This document shows positions 27,147 to 49,083 of a stretch of DNA of 61,379 bases, one piece after another; the first letter of the stretch is position 1; the number at the start of each line of letters is the position of its first letter. The notes beneath the pieces are model-generated. The model ran no database searches and was not told the origin of the DNA. It worked only from the letters and a program-made list of their open reading frames with translations. The stretch lies in NCBI GenBank assembly GCA_002005505.1, contig KV908684.1, positions 55,001 through 116,379 on the forward strand, given 5' to 3'. Position numbers and translations under genes: made by a program. Source of the stretch: Botryococcus braunii. Its lineage: Eukaryota; Chlorophyta; Trebouxiophyceae.

Positions 27147-29399
27147 CGCACATATGGGGCGATTGTGGGACTGACAGCCAAGGAACCAGCAGGCAGGCAG
27201 GCAGGCAGGCAGACTCACAAGTGATCTGGAAACAGCAGTAGCACGCAAGAGTTCGGAAAAGAATGGAAAGGAAACATAGACAGACAGACAGGCAGACAGA
27301 CACGCACAGGAAGGACACACAGGCCGACGCGCACACGAAGGACACACAGACATGGCAGGCAGGCAGAAATGGAGGGACGTCAAAGGTCATGGGGTAAATG
27401 CGGCACACCTTGAGGGACGAGTTCTTCTATGAGCTGGTAGATCTCTTCAGGCTTTTGGCTTTGGCCCCGCCGCTCTGCAACAATGATGTCGGAGCCGATG
27501 CTGCGGTTCAGACCTGGCGGGTCCGCCCCCTTCTTTCCCACCAGGCAGACTTCTTTGGCGTGTTGCAAATAATAACCGTGGCTTTTTGCTATCCGTCTGT
27601 TCACGGTCATCTTCACCCACACGATCTCATCCACAATCCTGCACCAGCTCCCTACCAGAGTTCAAATCCCAGAGACTGCGCCTGAAGGGACTTGGTCATG
27701 TTTTACCGCACAATCTCGCCCCTGACAATCCTTGCTCTGCCTATTGCTCCATCGGCACCACCAAGCAGATGTCTTTCCTTGCAGCAGTAAAATTGCCCAA
27801 AATATAGCTTTTCCTCTCAGAACAACTTACAAAATTAATAGTTAGGGACCTTGGCCTTTTAAAGGTGCAGTTCGAAATGGAAGAAGGGGAAGGGGCAGAG
27901 GCGCACGTGTAACCCCACTTGCGGAAGAGGTCTAAAGTGAACTTGTACTTGGCATTGATGACCCAGATAAAGAGGAAGCCGTCACTCTGCAGCTTGGGGA
28001 TGGGCAAAGCTGTGATGTCCGTATCTGTGAGCTGGCTATAACCCAGAGCAACTCCTGCGGGCCAAACCCCAATGCCCTTGGCAATGGACAGCTTCACAAT
28101 CGCCAAATCTCAGTCTCCTTGGCAATGGACAAGTTCACAATGTCGATCGCGTTCATCTCCGACAGGTCATTTGTCAAACATGTTACTTGGAATGGTCTCC
28201 GTGCGGAAGCCAGCTCCATGTGGAGCAAGCTTGTGGGAGGTGCAAGCACATATCTGCTGGTATTAGACAAGGCGGCTCCCTCATCCCTCCCTCTTCATAT
28301 CCCGGACTTTACCCATCCTCCTGCCTCTCGTGCCTCACAAAGTCTTTCCTGCGCCTTCCCTCTCCAAATCTCTACCCCCTTCCCCCCCCCCCCCCGGGTG
28401 TCTACATCCATTCCCCATGCCTTCCCTTTCTCGCTCGTTCTGAACGCTAGTTCCGAGTGAGGGGCTGCCTATCGTGTTCAGCACATTGGGATGCATCTCA
28501 TGCATCCTTCGTTCCGTTCATCATGTGACCTCACTTTCCCATAGCCCCCAACCCCTACTTGGAAGGCTGGCATAGCCACGTTGAGCACGCTCGCTCAGGA
28601 TTGCAAAGTTTCATTTTTTCCTCTTTTGGTGGATCAAGACACAAGAACCTCCTATGGTCAGTGATGACACACCTCTGGTGGGATTGGCCGTGGCCAGCTG
28701 CCAAGGTGGGTCCATCATTATGACATCAAACTGTGTAACAGAGTAGAGCCGGCTCCAGTCAAATGTAGTGACATTTGCGTGGATTGGGATGCAATGAGGC
28801 GGAACTTGCCATTCTTGGGGATCCAGGTCGTCAACATTTCCAGTTTGGTAGCTGCTAAAGGCCTGCAAGGCATTGGGCAGGTTCAAAGAAAAAGAGAGTT
28901 AAGGCAACTGTAGAAAAAGCAAGGAGGAGGGGACAATGCACTGACAGGTAGCTATCGTTCAGTTCAACATTTTACAAGGGACGCAGCATTCATTTGAAGA
29001 ACAAGCAGATGCTTTGAGATGGGTGTCTTGGACTCAAGTACAGTGCCCTTGGTTGATCTGTTTCGGTGGATTCCACAAGGCCTATAACAAGAGGGCCAAT
29101 ATGAATGAGTACTTTCACGACGAAACCGTGGTGCGGGTTTGCAAGGTTGGTGTGAGCACCGGCACGCTAGTTCCGTTGGTGATCGAGTTCCCGCCAGTTA
29201 CCCTATCTCCGCGATCCACCTCAGCTCCGGCATCAAGAAGCGCATCCGTTACTTCTCTTAAAGATGTCTGGTAGTTGACGATAGCTTCATCCAACGCCGC
29301 GTCTGGATATAGCTGCCACCGGGCTTGTGCTTGAGCATCGCTTCCCAACAGAAGCTTCTTAGCTCGTGCGAGCACCGCGGTCCTTTCATCTGTTGACAT
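26117..29399 (-). CDS. MT-A70 family N6-adenine methyltransferase, at least 5 exons
   Basis: Supported exons on the minus strand: 28862-28673, 28054-27907, 27638-27409, 26280-26117; phases and GT-AG sites agree and the joined frame ends at TGA 26117. These give 243 residues: FDVIMMDPPWQLATANPTRG (DPPW is the catalytic/SAM-site motif), GYSQLTDTDITALPIPKLQS, DGFLFIWVINAKYKFTL, VDEIVWVKMTVNRRIAKSHG, YYLQHAKEVCLVGKKG, AERRGQSQKPEEIYQLIEEL and YLEIFGRKNNLHNYWVTLGN (the conserved C-terminal block). A likely first exon starts at ATG 29399 (MSTDERTAVLARAKKLLL), but its donor is not settled, with several phase-0 GT sites between 29190 and 29120. The family transfers methyl from SAM to N6 of adenine in RNA (METTL3/METTL14) or DNA (AMT1/MTA1, METTL4). 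The motif spacing differs from METTL3 and METTL4; an AMT1/MTA1-like DNA methylase is my tentative inference. Confidence 0.85.
27060..27145. repeat. (AC)40 in the last intron of the MT-A70 gene
   Basis: Uninterrupted AC repeats from 27063 to 27142, preceded by a C-run. CAGG and CAGA tetranucleotide runs follow at 27190-27310 in the same intron. A TTTC run (26574-26597), a C-run at 26606-26615 and another at 26284-26301 next to the splice acceptor are also intronic. Confidence 0.95.
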
Positions 29400-29988
29400 T
29401 ACTTGTACATACGGAATCTATTGTGGCATTCTTCCTAGAAGCATGGAGTTCCCATGTTACCAAACACTGTCGCAGCGCCCGCTGCAGATCCGAGAAGCCA
29501 AGTGCTGAGCAGACCAGCAGCTAAATGTCAACGGAATGATCCCAGCACCAGATTGTTCATATGTGAATTTCTCTCACAGTATGCGCTGTCCGGCGTCACT
29601 AGCAGCTAGCATTGTCCGACATAGTGCGTACACCTGCACATTTGAACATCAGGGTACCCTACTGGGGATCCCCGGGGATCTGAAAAAAACGTTATGGCCA
29701 GCCAGCTAACATGTCAGGAAGAACTGGCACATATCCAGCGGCATGGGCTATCTCACAAAATCCCCGTCACACTGGAATGATATACAAAGTTTTAGCCCAG
29801 AATATTGTATTAAAGTTCCTGTGAGGCAGCTTGTGCATGTACCTCTGCAATGGGCAGTGGTAAACAGTCATTCGCCGCACATCACGTGTCAAGATTTATG
29901 ACACACGGCAGGTAGAACTTCCAAGGTCACCCCGGCAAGCCCCGTTGTTTGGTTGACTCTGCATGGTTGGCCACAGTTTGTTAAAGTT

Positions 29989-30220
<232 letters not shown>

Positions 30221-32116
30221 CGCGCGTGCGTGATCATATGCTACCCATATGTAAGCAGACGTGCCTGCAGACGTGCATTCTCATGACATTCTTAGTATGT
30301 TGCCAAAAGACGCCCGTTTTATACCGAAAAGAATTTACCGAGGTCCGGTTTGAAAGGACCCAGGATTCCTGGGCAAGGAACCTTCCCATGGTCTTCTAGC
30401 TCTGCACGTGTAAGCAGGTCACTTAGGTGCCGGTTCGGCCGCTTATCAGAAAATTCCAGAATATGAAGGCATCTGACCCGAAAACCAAAAAGAGGAAGGT
30501 TGTAACAATCGTTGGTTACAGTTAAACTGACGGTTATACTTCACTCTCCCATCTTTAATTAGTGTAAGAATGTTACACCGTCATAGATTGGAGCCTAGAG
30601 AACTATCTCGGTGCGGACCCCATGCAACCTCTTTAGGTACAAGCTTAAGCCATTTTCCAACGCCTATGCCCCTATACACCTCAAACTCGCTGTTCCTCCG
30701 GTAAGATATATATAAAAGATATTTATATATGTCCTTTACAGAGTTGCAGCCGGATTCCCCTGGAGATCTCTAAATGAATCTAGAAAAAACGTGAAGTGCA
30801 CCTGACCCCATCCCCAAGGGCTTTAGGGTCCTGGGGCATTTGCATACACTCGAATTCTGTGTTTTGGACCTCCATATTACACAACCCTTTGTGGTGTTGG
30901 TGGGTGGCCAGCCATGGCTCGCCCTTGCGCCTGCTGTGCCTCTCACATGTACAGCACGTGTGTGACCAAACAGCTGCAGCATCTTACGGCCACACAAGGC
31001 TGACCGAGATGGAGAAGCTCCCGTTTAAACAAAGGCTCAGTGCAACTGAAAATGACAGCATCAGCCAAGCCGCCACGTGAGGCCGAGGAGCTGCCACAAT
31101 CCAGAGCCAATTTGAGCGAACTTTGGAGCTTATAAGCGTAACGTAATTACGTAAGTACACGACCCGCACCCTGATCGGCCTGCCTCACCGAATCACGATC
31201 AGGTCTTGGGCTAAACAATGGGTCCTCAATTTCTGCTTTACAGCTCGGAGGTCGACCCTAGGGCCGACCTCCCTTCTCTAGGGCCAAACTGAGGCCATCA
31301 TGGATAGTTGACACTAGTGAACTTTTGGCTTCGAAGATAGAGATATCAAAATATCCATTCTCACAGGACTTCCGCAACAAGCAGGCTATTCAAGCTCTGC
31401 TCCAGCGCTACTGTGCCTGCTGCACACCCCAGTTGCGAGCATTTACTTGCGAAAACTTAACAAACAAAATGATTTGGTTTGTTGACTGTTAGTGATACAC
31501 TAAAAGAAGCTCCTCAACGCCCTATGAAACTGAGACATAATGTCGACAGACCCCACTGCGAAGGCCTGCCTTGTAAGAGCTCAAGCTTGAGGCCCAATTG
31601 GGCAACCTCAGGCTGGAGTGCAGTGCTCTTGATGATGGTGATCACTGACGAGTCATGACTTGACTTGTCACTCACAAGTCATATCTTGTTGGCTTCTGGA
31701 GCTCCTCCTCCAGGGCTATGGCGCCAACAGCGGCTGGACCGCGTCCTATTAGCTAACAGGACTAATACCGGTAGTACTACTCTAGTACTAGGCCAACATG
31801 CATATGGAGAATCTCCATTGGAGATTCGAAATGCCAAATAGGGAAGCCACAGCCGGCTTCTAGATCTTCTTCGAGAGACGAATGGAACGACAAGGGCAAA
31901 CGGCGTTATGTTGGCAACAAATTGTTGCATGATCAAAGGTTCTGATTGACCCAAGACCTTGCGCAACAACCCTCTATAAGTGCCGAGACACGAACATCCA
32001 GTCAGAAACCCGGTGTTACTGCCACAAACTACATATATATTCGAGCACTAGTAACTACGTATACGTACTGACAGTTCTGCTACGTACAGTACACACTAAT
32101 GCTATGCGCTCCGCAG

Positions 32117-32895
32117 CCACACGTGCACATGAACTAGGGAAGCTCCCGGTTAGCTTGAAAATGACACGTGGATCCACACGTGCACATGAACTAGTGAAAC
32201 TCCTGGTTGGCTTGAAACTGACACGTGGATCCACACGTGCACATGACTAATGGAGCTCCCGGTTGGCTTGAAACTGACACGTGGATCCACACGTGCACAT
32301 GACTAATGGAGCTCCCGGTTGGCTTGAAACTGACACGTGGATCCACACGTGCACATGAACTAGTGAAGCTCCGGGTTGGCTTGAAACTGACACGTGGATC
32401 CACACGTGCACATGAACTAGTGAAGCTTCCGCTTGACTTGAAACTGACACGTGGATCCACACGTGCACATGAACTAGTGAAACTCCTGGTTGGCTTGAAA
32501 CTGACACGTGGATCCACACGTGCACATGACTAATGGAGCTCCCGGTTGGCTTGAAACTGACACGTGGATCCACACGTGCACATGAACTAGTGAAGCTCCG
32601 GGTTGGCTTGAAACTGACACGTGGATCCACACGTGCACATGAACTAGTGAAGCTCCGGGTTGGCTTGAAACTGACACGTGGATCCACATGTGCACATGAA
32701 CTAGTGAAGCTCCGGGTTGGCTTGAAACTGACACGTGGATCCACACGTGCACATGAACAAGTGAAACTCCTGGTTGAAACTGACACGTGGATCCACACGT
32801 GCACATGAACAAGTGAAACTCCTGGTTGGCTTGAAACTGACACGTGAATCCACACGTGCACATGAACTGGTGAAGCTCCTGGTTTGCTTCAAACT
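32117..32895. repeat. 57 bp minisatellite, about 14 copies, two CACGTG sites per unit
   Basis: Each unit has CCACACGTGCACATGAACTA, then GTGAAGCTCCGGGTTGGCTT, then GAAACTGACACGTGGAT. A variant with GACTAATGGAGCTCCCGG is interspersed three times, and one unit near 32760-32790 is shortened. Units contain CACGTG twice, about 43 bp apart, and GGATCC at the junction. Because 57 is a multiple of three, long frames stay open on both strands (19-residue periodic translations such as VHVWIHVSVSSQPGASL); variant units change frame, so I do not call a gene. Confidence 0.93.
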
Positions 32896-33188
32896 GACTC
32901 CCATGGAATCCAACTTGATGGTCGTGCACGTTCTTGACTGTACTACGGTAACTGAACCAGCATCTGTGGCGGTGAGGTGATTCGTCACCAACAATGGAAA
33001 CTCTTATATTTTTGCCGAAGACTTCCCCGGCTGCCAACCCCTAAGGCTCGGCACTAGATCTTGAAGTAATGAGATGACTAGGCCAGCCTAAAAAACTTCA
33101 CGTGCGGCTAAGTGTGGGGTTGGATCATCACCGGAACCCAAAGCTGGCCATAAGGCTGCATGGCTTTCAGAAGAATGCCTCAATATTG

Positions 33189-36100
33189 CGATTGCATTAA
33201 TGCAATCGTAATCTTGCGATTAGTCTATAGAAGATAGCTATCTTCGTTCTCAAACTAATTAGGAGAGGGAAGTGATCACTGGACAACCTCGTGGTTTTAT
33301 AAAACCACGTGGGCCTAATTAAAACCACGAGGAAGATCTACCCACTTCTAGTAGGAGATCTCCAGCCACAATCCTTTCCCGCACCTTACGTAATTTAGAG
33401 ATTCTGACCGACCTTCCTTCAAACTTTATACTTGTTAAGCCTCTTCTGCACCGACGAAGCCTGGTATGCCGGCATGCAGGCGCCTGGCTTCGACCAAAAA
33501 GCCCAGCATTAGGCCTTTAGGCACCCTATACCTAATGGGTGCAAAAAGAATCAGGACCTTTAGGCACCCATTAGCTAATGGGTGCATTTAGAATCAGGAC
33601 CTTAATAAAAAGATTTTGTCGTCGTTCATTGTGGGACTTGCAACAGCACATCTGTTCCTTTAGCTAGATTCTATAAAGGACGTGTAGGAATGTCTTGATG
33701 CATTGTTTTCCCCATACTTCGCTGAGAAACCACACGTTGGACTACAGAAACCATTCTTACGAAGCTTTTTTGCAGGTACGATTGCAGTGTGGGTCGTGAC
33801 TCGCGACCTGGCCAGGCCTGCAGTTTCTATTGGCTGTGAACTCGCAGGTGTCTAAAGATCGGCAACCCACTCTTACCACAATGTGTCTACAGAACCCACA
33901 CTTACTACGCGCGTGTCAACAGACCCCACTCTTCGAAGAATTCATCTGTGGGCCGTTCGCCAGGACGGCCTGAACGGTGCTGACTTTACTAGAGTTGACA
34001 AATTTTCCCCATACCTCGATGAGACAGAATCCTCACTCCAAGGTGACGAGCACGTGTAGGAGTAAGATTTAAAAATATAAAAACTGGCATACGCACTACG
34101 CAGTTCATTATAGTATTTATCGCCACCCACACATCGATAATTATCGCCACCCACAGATGTGTCTGTACATGTACAGACTACGTACTGTTTCGCCTGTGGT
34201 ATACCACAGGCGAAACTTCCCACGCGCAGCTGGGCCACAAAGCATAACGCCAGACAGGTCGCACAAGTTAGTTGCGCACTTTGTAACATATTCTGGAAGA
34301 TCCTGACCCACCGCGCACACTCGACAGATGAGAGTCCAGAGGAGGACGACCACCATAATCTTGGGGGGGCGGGCCTCTTTAGAGATCTTAGCTGGCATGT
34401 GCACTTGTGCGCACCCAAACTGCTTTAAATTTAGGTCTCCATTACACGTGCGTCGCGGTCGCTTGCTCAAGCTAATTAGCTCATGAGCTTATAAGCTCAT
34501 GAGCTCCGCTTGCAAGGTGCAGCACACTGCACAGTAAGTGTACGAAGGCCGCTTGCAAGGTGCTCGCATATCTGTTGTCCATTAACAATAGTCCAATATA
34601 CTTGTATAATGACAAAAGTCCAAAAACATTTGCAAATGGACAACGTAAACTAACTTCGCCTCAAGCAGATATGTTTGCTCGGGGCGAAGATGATTTTATC
34701 CAGATTACTTTCCATCTTGGATCCACCATTTGATACACGTGCGACTGGGCCTAATGGCAAAGCAGGCTGAGACGCAAACAAACTCCCATCATGCCTCGTC
34801 AAAATTGAACACTTTCAAGCCGTGGTACTATCAATAGGGCAGGGGCAGTACAGCCACGTTCACACACTCAACCCCATGAATGAGAACACTGGCAGACCTT
34901 TTCCTTTCGTTCCTTTCATATGAAATGCATGCATGGCATATGCCACCCAACTCGATGCAGCCCCTCCTCTTTGTGCTGTTAAAAGCGCAGTGTGCAAAAG
35001 AGGAGGAGTCACCAGTTAAGAACGACCTAGAGGTGAAGCTGTTGCAGTATCTAATGGAGAAGACAAACTTTCGCGGGCCTGGCGGGCCCCTTTATTCCAT
35101 CTCACTTCAGTAAATGAACAAGATGAGTGGTGTCCAGCTAGGTACTACATTCGGAGTTCGCAGTAAGGGCCCTAGCCTCAGGGCTGCTGGCCTCAAGGGT
35201 GATCCTAATCAGGATTGCCTTGGTAGCTCTGTCGGGATGCCTTAGACGCCTAGGCTTATATTTTGGACTAAGTGTGCCTTAACAGTGGCGCAGATCATTA
35301 CAGAACGGTACCCCCTGGGGGTACCGTCAGTAATTGTCGCTGTTACCTTTCCCAGGACAGGGCCTTCGAACATCTTCTCTAGGTCGATCTAAGGGGGAGG
35401 AACGGACAGACCACCTCTATGCAGCAGAGCACCCCTCTGCTAGAGGCGTGCATGCGGAATATCTGATATATATTAGATCAATGAAGCCGCTAAGGGCTTT
35501 CATGGAAGCGTCACGAAGCCCAGGGGATCAAATCTTCGGGGGCCTTGTCAGGCCCATAGGGCCGAGAGCTATAACAGCACGGACTTATATAAGGCCGAGA
35601 GCTATCGCAGCACGAAACATTCATCTGTTTTACCTACGCTACGGATCTAGATGCCACAAACCTGAGGTAACCACAGGAGGTACCTCTGGGGCAGTGATGC
35701 CGAATCTGCCTTTCTAAGGCGCCCGTGCAGCTCTGGTGAGAAAGGGATACCAAGCAAGCCTGTGCGTCCAAGACCTCCAAAGCACGCTTGACAGTGATCG
35801 CTTTCCCCGGATATATCATGATATATCCGCATGATGTATCACGCTATGTAGCGGGAACTTAACTACAAGCTTGTCTCGCAGGCCGCAAAGGACCCCACCC
35901 AATAAGCGCTTACTTGCATGTGACATGCGCCTTGATGGCCGTGGCAACGGGCACCATGGTGTGGCCTGCAGCAACACAGGGGAGAAAGGCACGTGCAATA
36001 CCCCCAGAAACACGTGACATATTCCAGTGTGGGGAGAGGCAGCTCGTGCGTGCGCTCCAGCAAGCTTAAGATTGAGTGACTGAATCTAGGCATTGTCTTA

Positions 36101-36404
36101 ATTAATTGATTATAATCAAAAAGACGCCTACCGGCAGCCCCGTGGGAAAAATGGGTACAGGATGCCATACGGAAGCGCTTCCAAGCGGTACATACAGAGT
36201 ACAGCAAGGCTACAATATGACTAGGGCAGGCATGAGCATACCGCACTGTCAGTCTGCACCTTCTTTGGTCAAACTGATCATGCAGCAGCTGATGCTACAT
36301 CTGTGCGTTGCAGTACAGATTCTCTACTACTGTCCTATATTGGAGGGCTTGGTATACCTCGCGATCCCAAATCCCGAAGAGAAAATTCGTTAATATTAAC
36401 GAAT
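33189..36404. repeat. Cluster of unrelated perfect palindromes with no spacer
   Basis: Perfect even palindromes with arms of at least 8 bp: 33189-33208 (arm 10), 33230-33245 (8), 33290-33309 (10), 33564-33585 (11), 34161-34178 (9), 34187-34216 (15), 34478-34505 (14), 35808-35829 (11), 36385-36404 (10). Odd-length or slightly interrupted ones: 31247-31272, 31809-31827, 35305-35327. Arms have different sequences, so they are not copies of one element. Each can form a loopless cruciform or hairpin. Confidence 0.9.
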
Positions 36405-39194
36405 AATGTTCCATTAATGGGACGTGTCCAGCCACGTCAAATTCATGCCTGGGAGCCTACACAACCATCTGGTTGCAAACAGAACATTGCCAACGAGGAG
36501 GAACGAACTCCCTTAACAAGGAAAGAATTTGCTTTTCATACGATGAGGACAGATACGACACGATATACATGTACGTGTACTCTTTCGTGGACTCTTCTAC
36601 ACACCACTACCTCATACACACAATTTCCTCGCACGCTCTCGCGCAACCCCCTACACGTAAACGTACACTCTCGCGCATTCTCCTACACAACTTCTTGCAC
36701 CTTGCTTTCTGCGAAGAAAGCAATGATGAGAGCAATGTATACACTCAATCTCATACACGTACCAAGCTCATACACGTAAAAATACGATGAACGCGAAAAC
36801 AAGTCTAGGATAAATACATTTATTATCCCCACCCCGGTGGGCTATGCCGCTTTCAACACAAATTTTAAGAAACACCAGGAACACCTGGATACTCTACCCC
36901 GCAAGGAAGCCTTGCAAGAATAAACAGCTTACACGGCGGGCACGAGAGCTCTTGTTGCAACCCGATACAAAAGTTCTTCATGTAACCTGCCCGGTGGCGA
37001 TTTTTGGGGACATTTGGGGAAAGCAAAAGCTTGATCGTGTCCAAAAAGCGGTACCCCGTGTTGCCCTTCTGAGTCAGAAGGTTCTCCCCGGCCACGAGGT
37101 TCCGACCAGAATATTTCCGAGATCACAACAAACAACAGATATATTTCACTTGTTCCTTTAAACAAGGATGTGGGACAAAATCAAGGTGGCTGCTTCCACC
37201 TTCAGCCCAGCCCAGCGCCCCCCCACCCCCCCCCCCCAAAAAAAAAACATTGTGAATTCCTTCCTAAAGCTTCATCTTCCCCTTCATCTTCTTAGATGAA
37301 CTGTGAACTACATAGTACCTAATTCAGCTTGATCTCCTGCTTCTTCTTCATGCCACTGCACAGCAGTGCATGCTCGGGGCAGATGGAATACCAGCACGCA
37401 CATCGCGGCAGACCCCATCTACTGATATTTCAACGAATGGACTGACAGCAGCAGGGCTCTGGATACATCTGGGTCACGTAACGATTGGGTATATACCCCG
37501 GTGGGCCATGCAAAGGTCAGCAATTCCCGGTCAACTTTCGATAGGGCATCCTTCACGTCTTCCTTTAATTTCCCATGCTCAACGACATGGAGTAAGACAC
37601 CCAATATATCGAGGCGTGCCACCAGACATTCCGCAGTACTGCATGTTGGCCCTTTTGGCGAGCTGCCCTGGCCATCATGCGGCTCAAGGGGTCGTCAAAC
37701 CGGACAATCTACACCCTACGTAGCCCCGTCGACGCCAACCCTTCATCGCCACAACGTGTGAGGTGGGAGCAGCTGCCCCACGGCCAAAGCCGCCGCAAAA
37801 CTTTAAACTGAAAAAAACCGGAACCTTGTCAAGAAAAACAAGGCTGACAACCCCATCCTGAGCCAGTTGAACTAGTTCGGTGAAGTACTGCGAAAGGCAA
37901 ACTTAACTCAAAACTTGGTATAGGTTACTGGCCTTCATACGTCAGCCCCTTTCGAAGGCTCCCCCCCCCCCCCCCGGGCCCTCAAGGACCGAGCCAGGAC
38001 AGGATGGGGTCACGGTCAAGCACTTCACTGATCACGCAGTACACAGATTAAGCAGTACACTGGCGAAGCCAGTTGCACGGGAACCAGGTCTAGCGTCATC
38101 GTCCTGCATGCCGCGCACACCTACTACAGCTGCACAACTGAATAGCGAGACGACTGTGCAGACGCCAAACGCGTGCGCACACACCGCCAAACCAACCATG
38201 TATGCACACACCGCCAAACCAACCGCATACGCACAACGACGCCTTCCCCGTCTCTGGCTGGCCACATTCCGCGCGTCCCCCAGCACAGCGCTGCCACTCT
38301 TGAGCAGCATGGCCATTGATTTCCGGCAGCACTGCCTGTGAGTGTGACTCACACCCAGTAACCTCTAGGTGTGCCGGGACGCTTGCAACTCGCGCGCGAC
38401 ATTCCTTGGATCCGATACCCGGACTCTAGACTCTTCAAGACCGGTCCACGACAAGCCCGCACCGGAAGATGAGCGGGAAGTGCTGTCCGGAGCCCAGATA
38501 GGACGGGCACGTCAAGGGGGAGATCATCCGCCCAAGTGGCAACTACCAATAGCAGCGGTTTGACATGGCCCACATGGGGCCGCCGCGCCTGGTCTGCTCA
38601 CGCTATTCCCCGGCTACTTCGGGTTGGACAGCCAGAAAACAGGAAAACTACAGACTAATTTGACTACATTTGTGACTACAGACTGATTTGACTACAGACT
38701 ACATACTGATCTGTGGTGGAGGTGGAATCCAGGTCCGCAGAAAGCGGGATACAACATCGGACTTCACAGTCTTCACCAAAGGTTTGCAAAACCATTGGAG
38801 GTTCACTGGCATGGCATTTCATTGGAAATTTGCCACGGCATGCAGAGGGGTCTGTGCTCGAGGGTGGATGCACGCGCCAGTTCAGGAGAACCGCGGGGTG
38901 GCTACAAATGCCAGGCATGGCCAAGCGATAAAGCTGCCGTCCCAAAAGTGATCGAGCGACAAGTACCTGCGTCACCGATTGGCGTTTGTACCTGCCTTTT
39001 ACCTGTTCCCCCATCCACACAAAAGCCCCTTCAAGTCTAGAAGGTGTGTGGCTAGTTCTCGCTCTGAGGGCGCATCAGTATACGCCAGCGCCTGACGGAT
39101 TGGGGGCACCCCTTTTGGTCCCACATTTTCCCCATGGCCTCCCCCCCCCCTTGCCCCCGTGCAACACACTCACACGCGCACGAACTTATCTACA

Positions 39195-39600
<406 letters not shown>

Positions 39601-39646
39601 GGGGGATGGCTGAAGGGAAGAAGGTGTGGGGCGAACTTGTCAAGGT

Positions 39647-49083
<9,437 letters not shown>

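Larger units (their letters stand above)
30221..39194. other. Gene-poor block with palindromes and a minisatellite
   Basis: No frame here resembles a known family. Frames inspected without success include 30796-31080, 33942-34418, 35334-35717, 35863-36246, 36303-36790, 37370-37761, 38032-38352 and 38676-39020. Unlike the flanking gene zones it has almost no dinucleotide repeats. It contains the 57 bp CACGTG minisatellite, the palindrome cluster, two-copy repeats at 33510-33601 (GGACCTTTAGGCACCC) and 35560-35615 (GGCCGAGAGCTAT), a CACACCGCCAAACCAACC duplication at 38179-38225, and C-runs at 37217-37238 and 37960-37976. Confidence 0.6.

Noticed and set aside
32117..32895. CRISPR-like look of the regularly repeated array
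   Set aside because: Units are contiguous 57 bp tandem copies with no unique spacers, and the context is eukaryotic.
32247..33037. 187-204 codon minus-strand frames with 19-residue periodicity
   Set aside because: A 57 bp unit without stops keeps frames open on both strands, and variant units of other lengths shift the frame, so there is no consistent protein.
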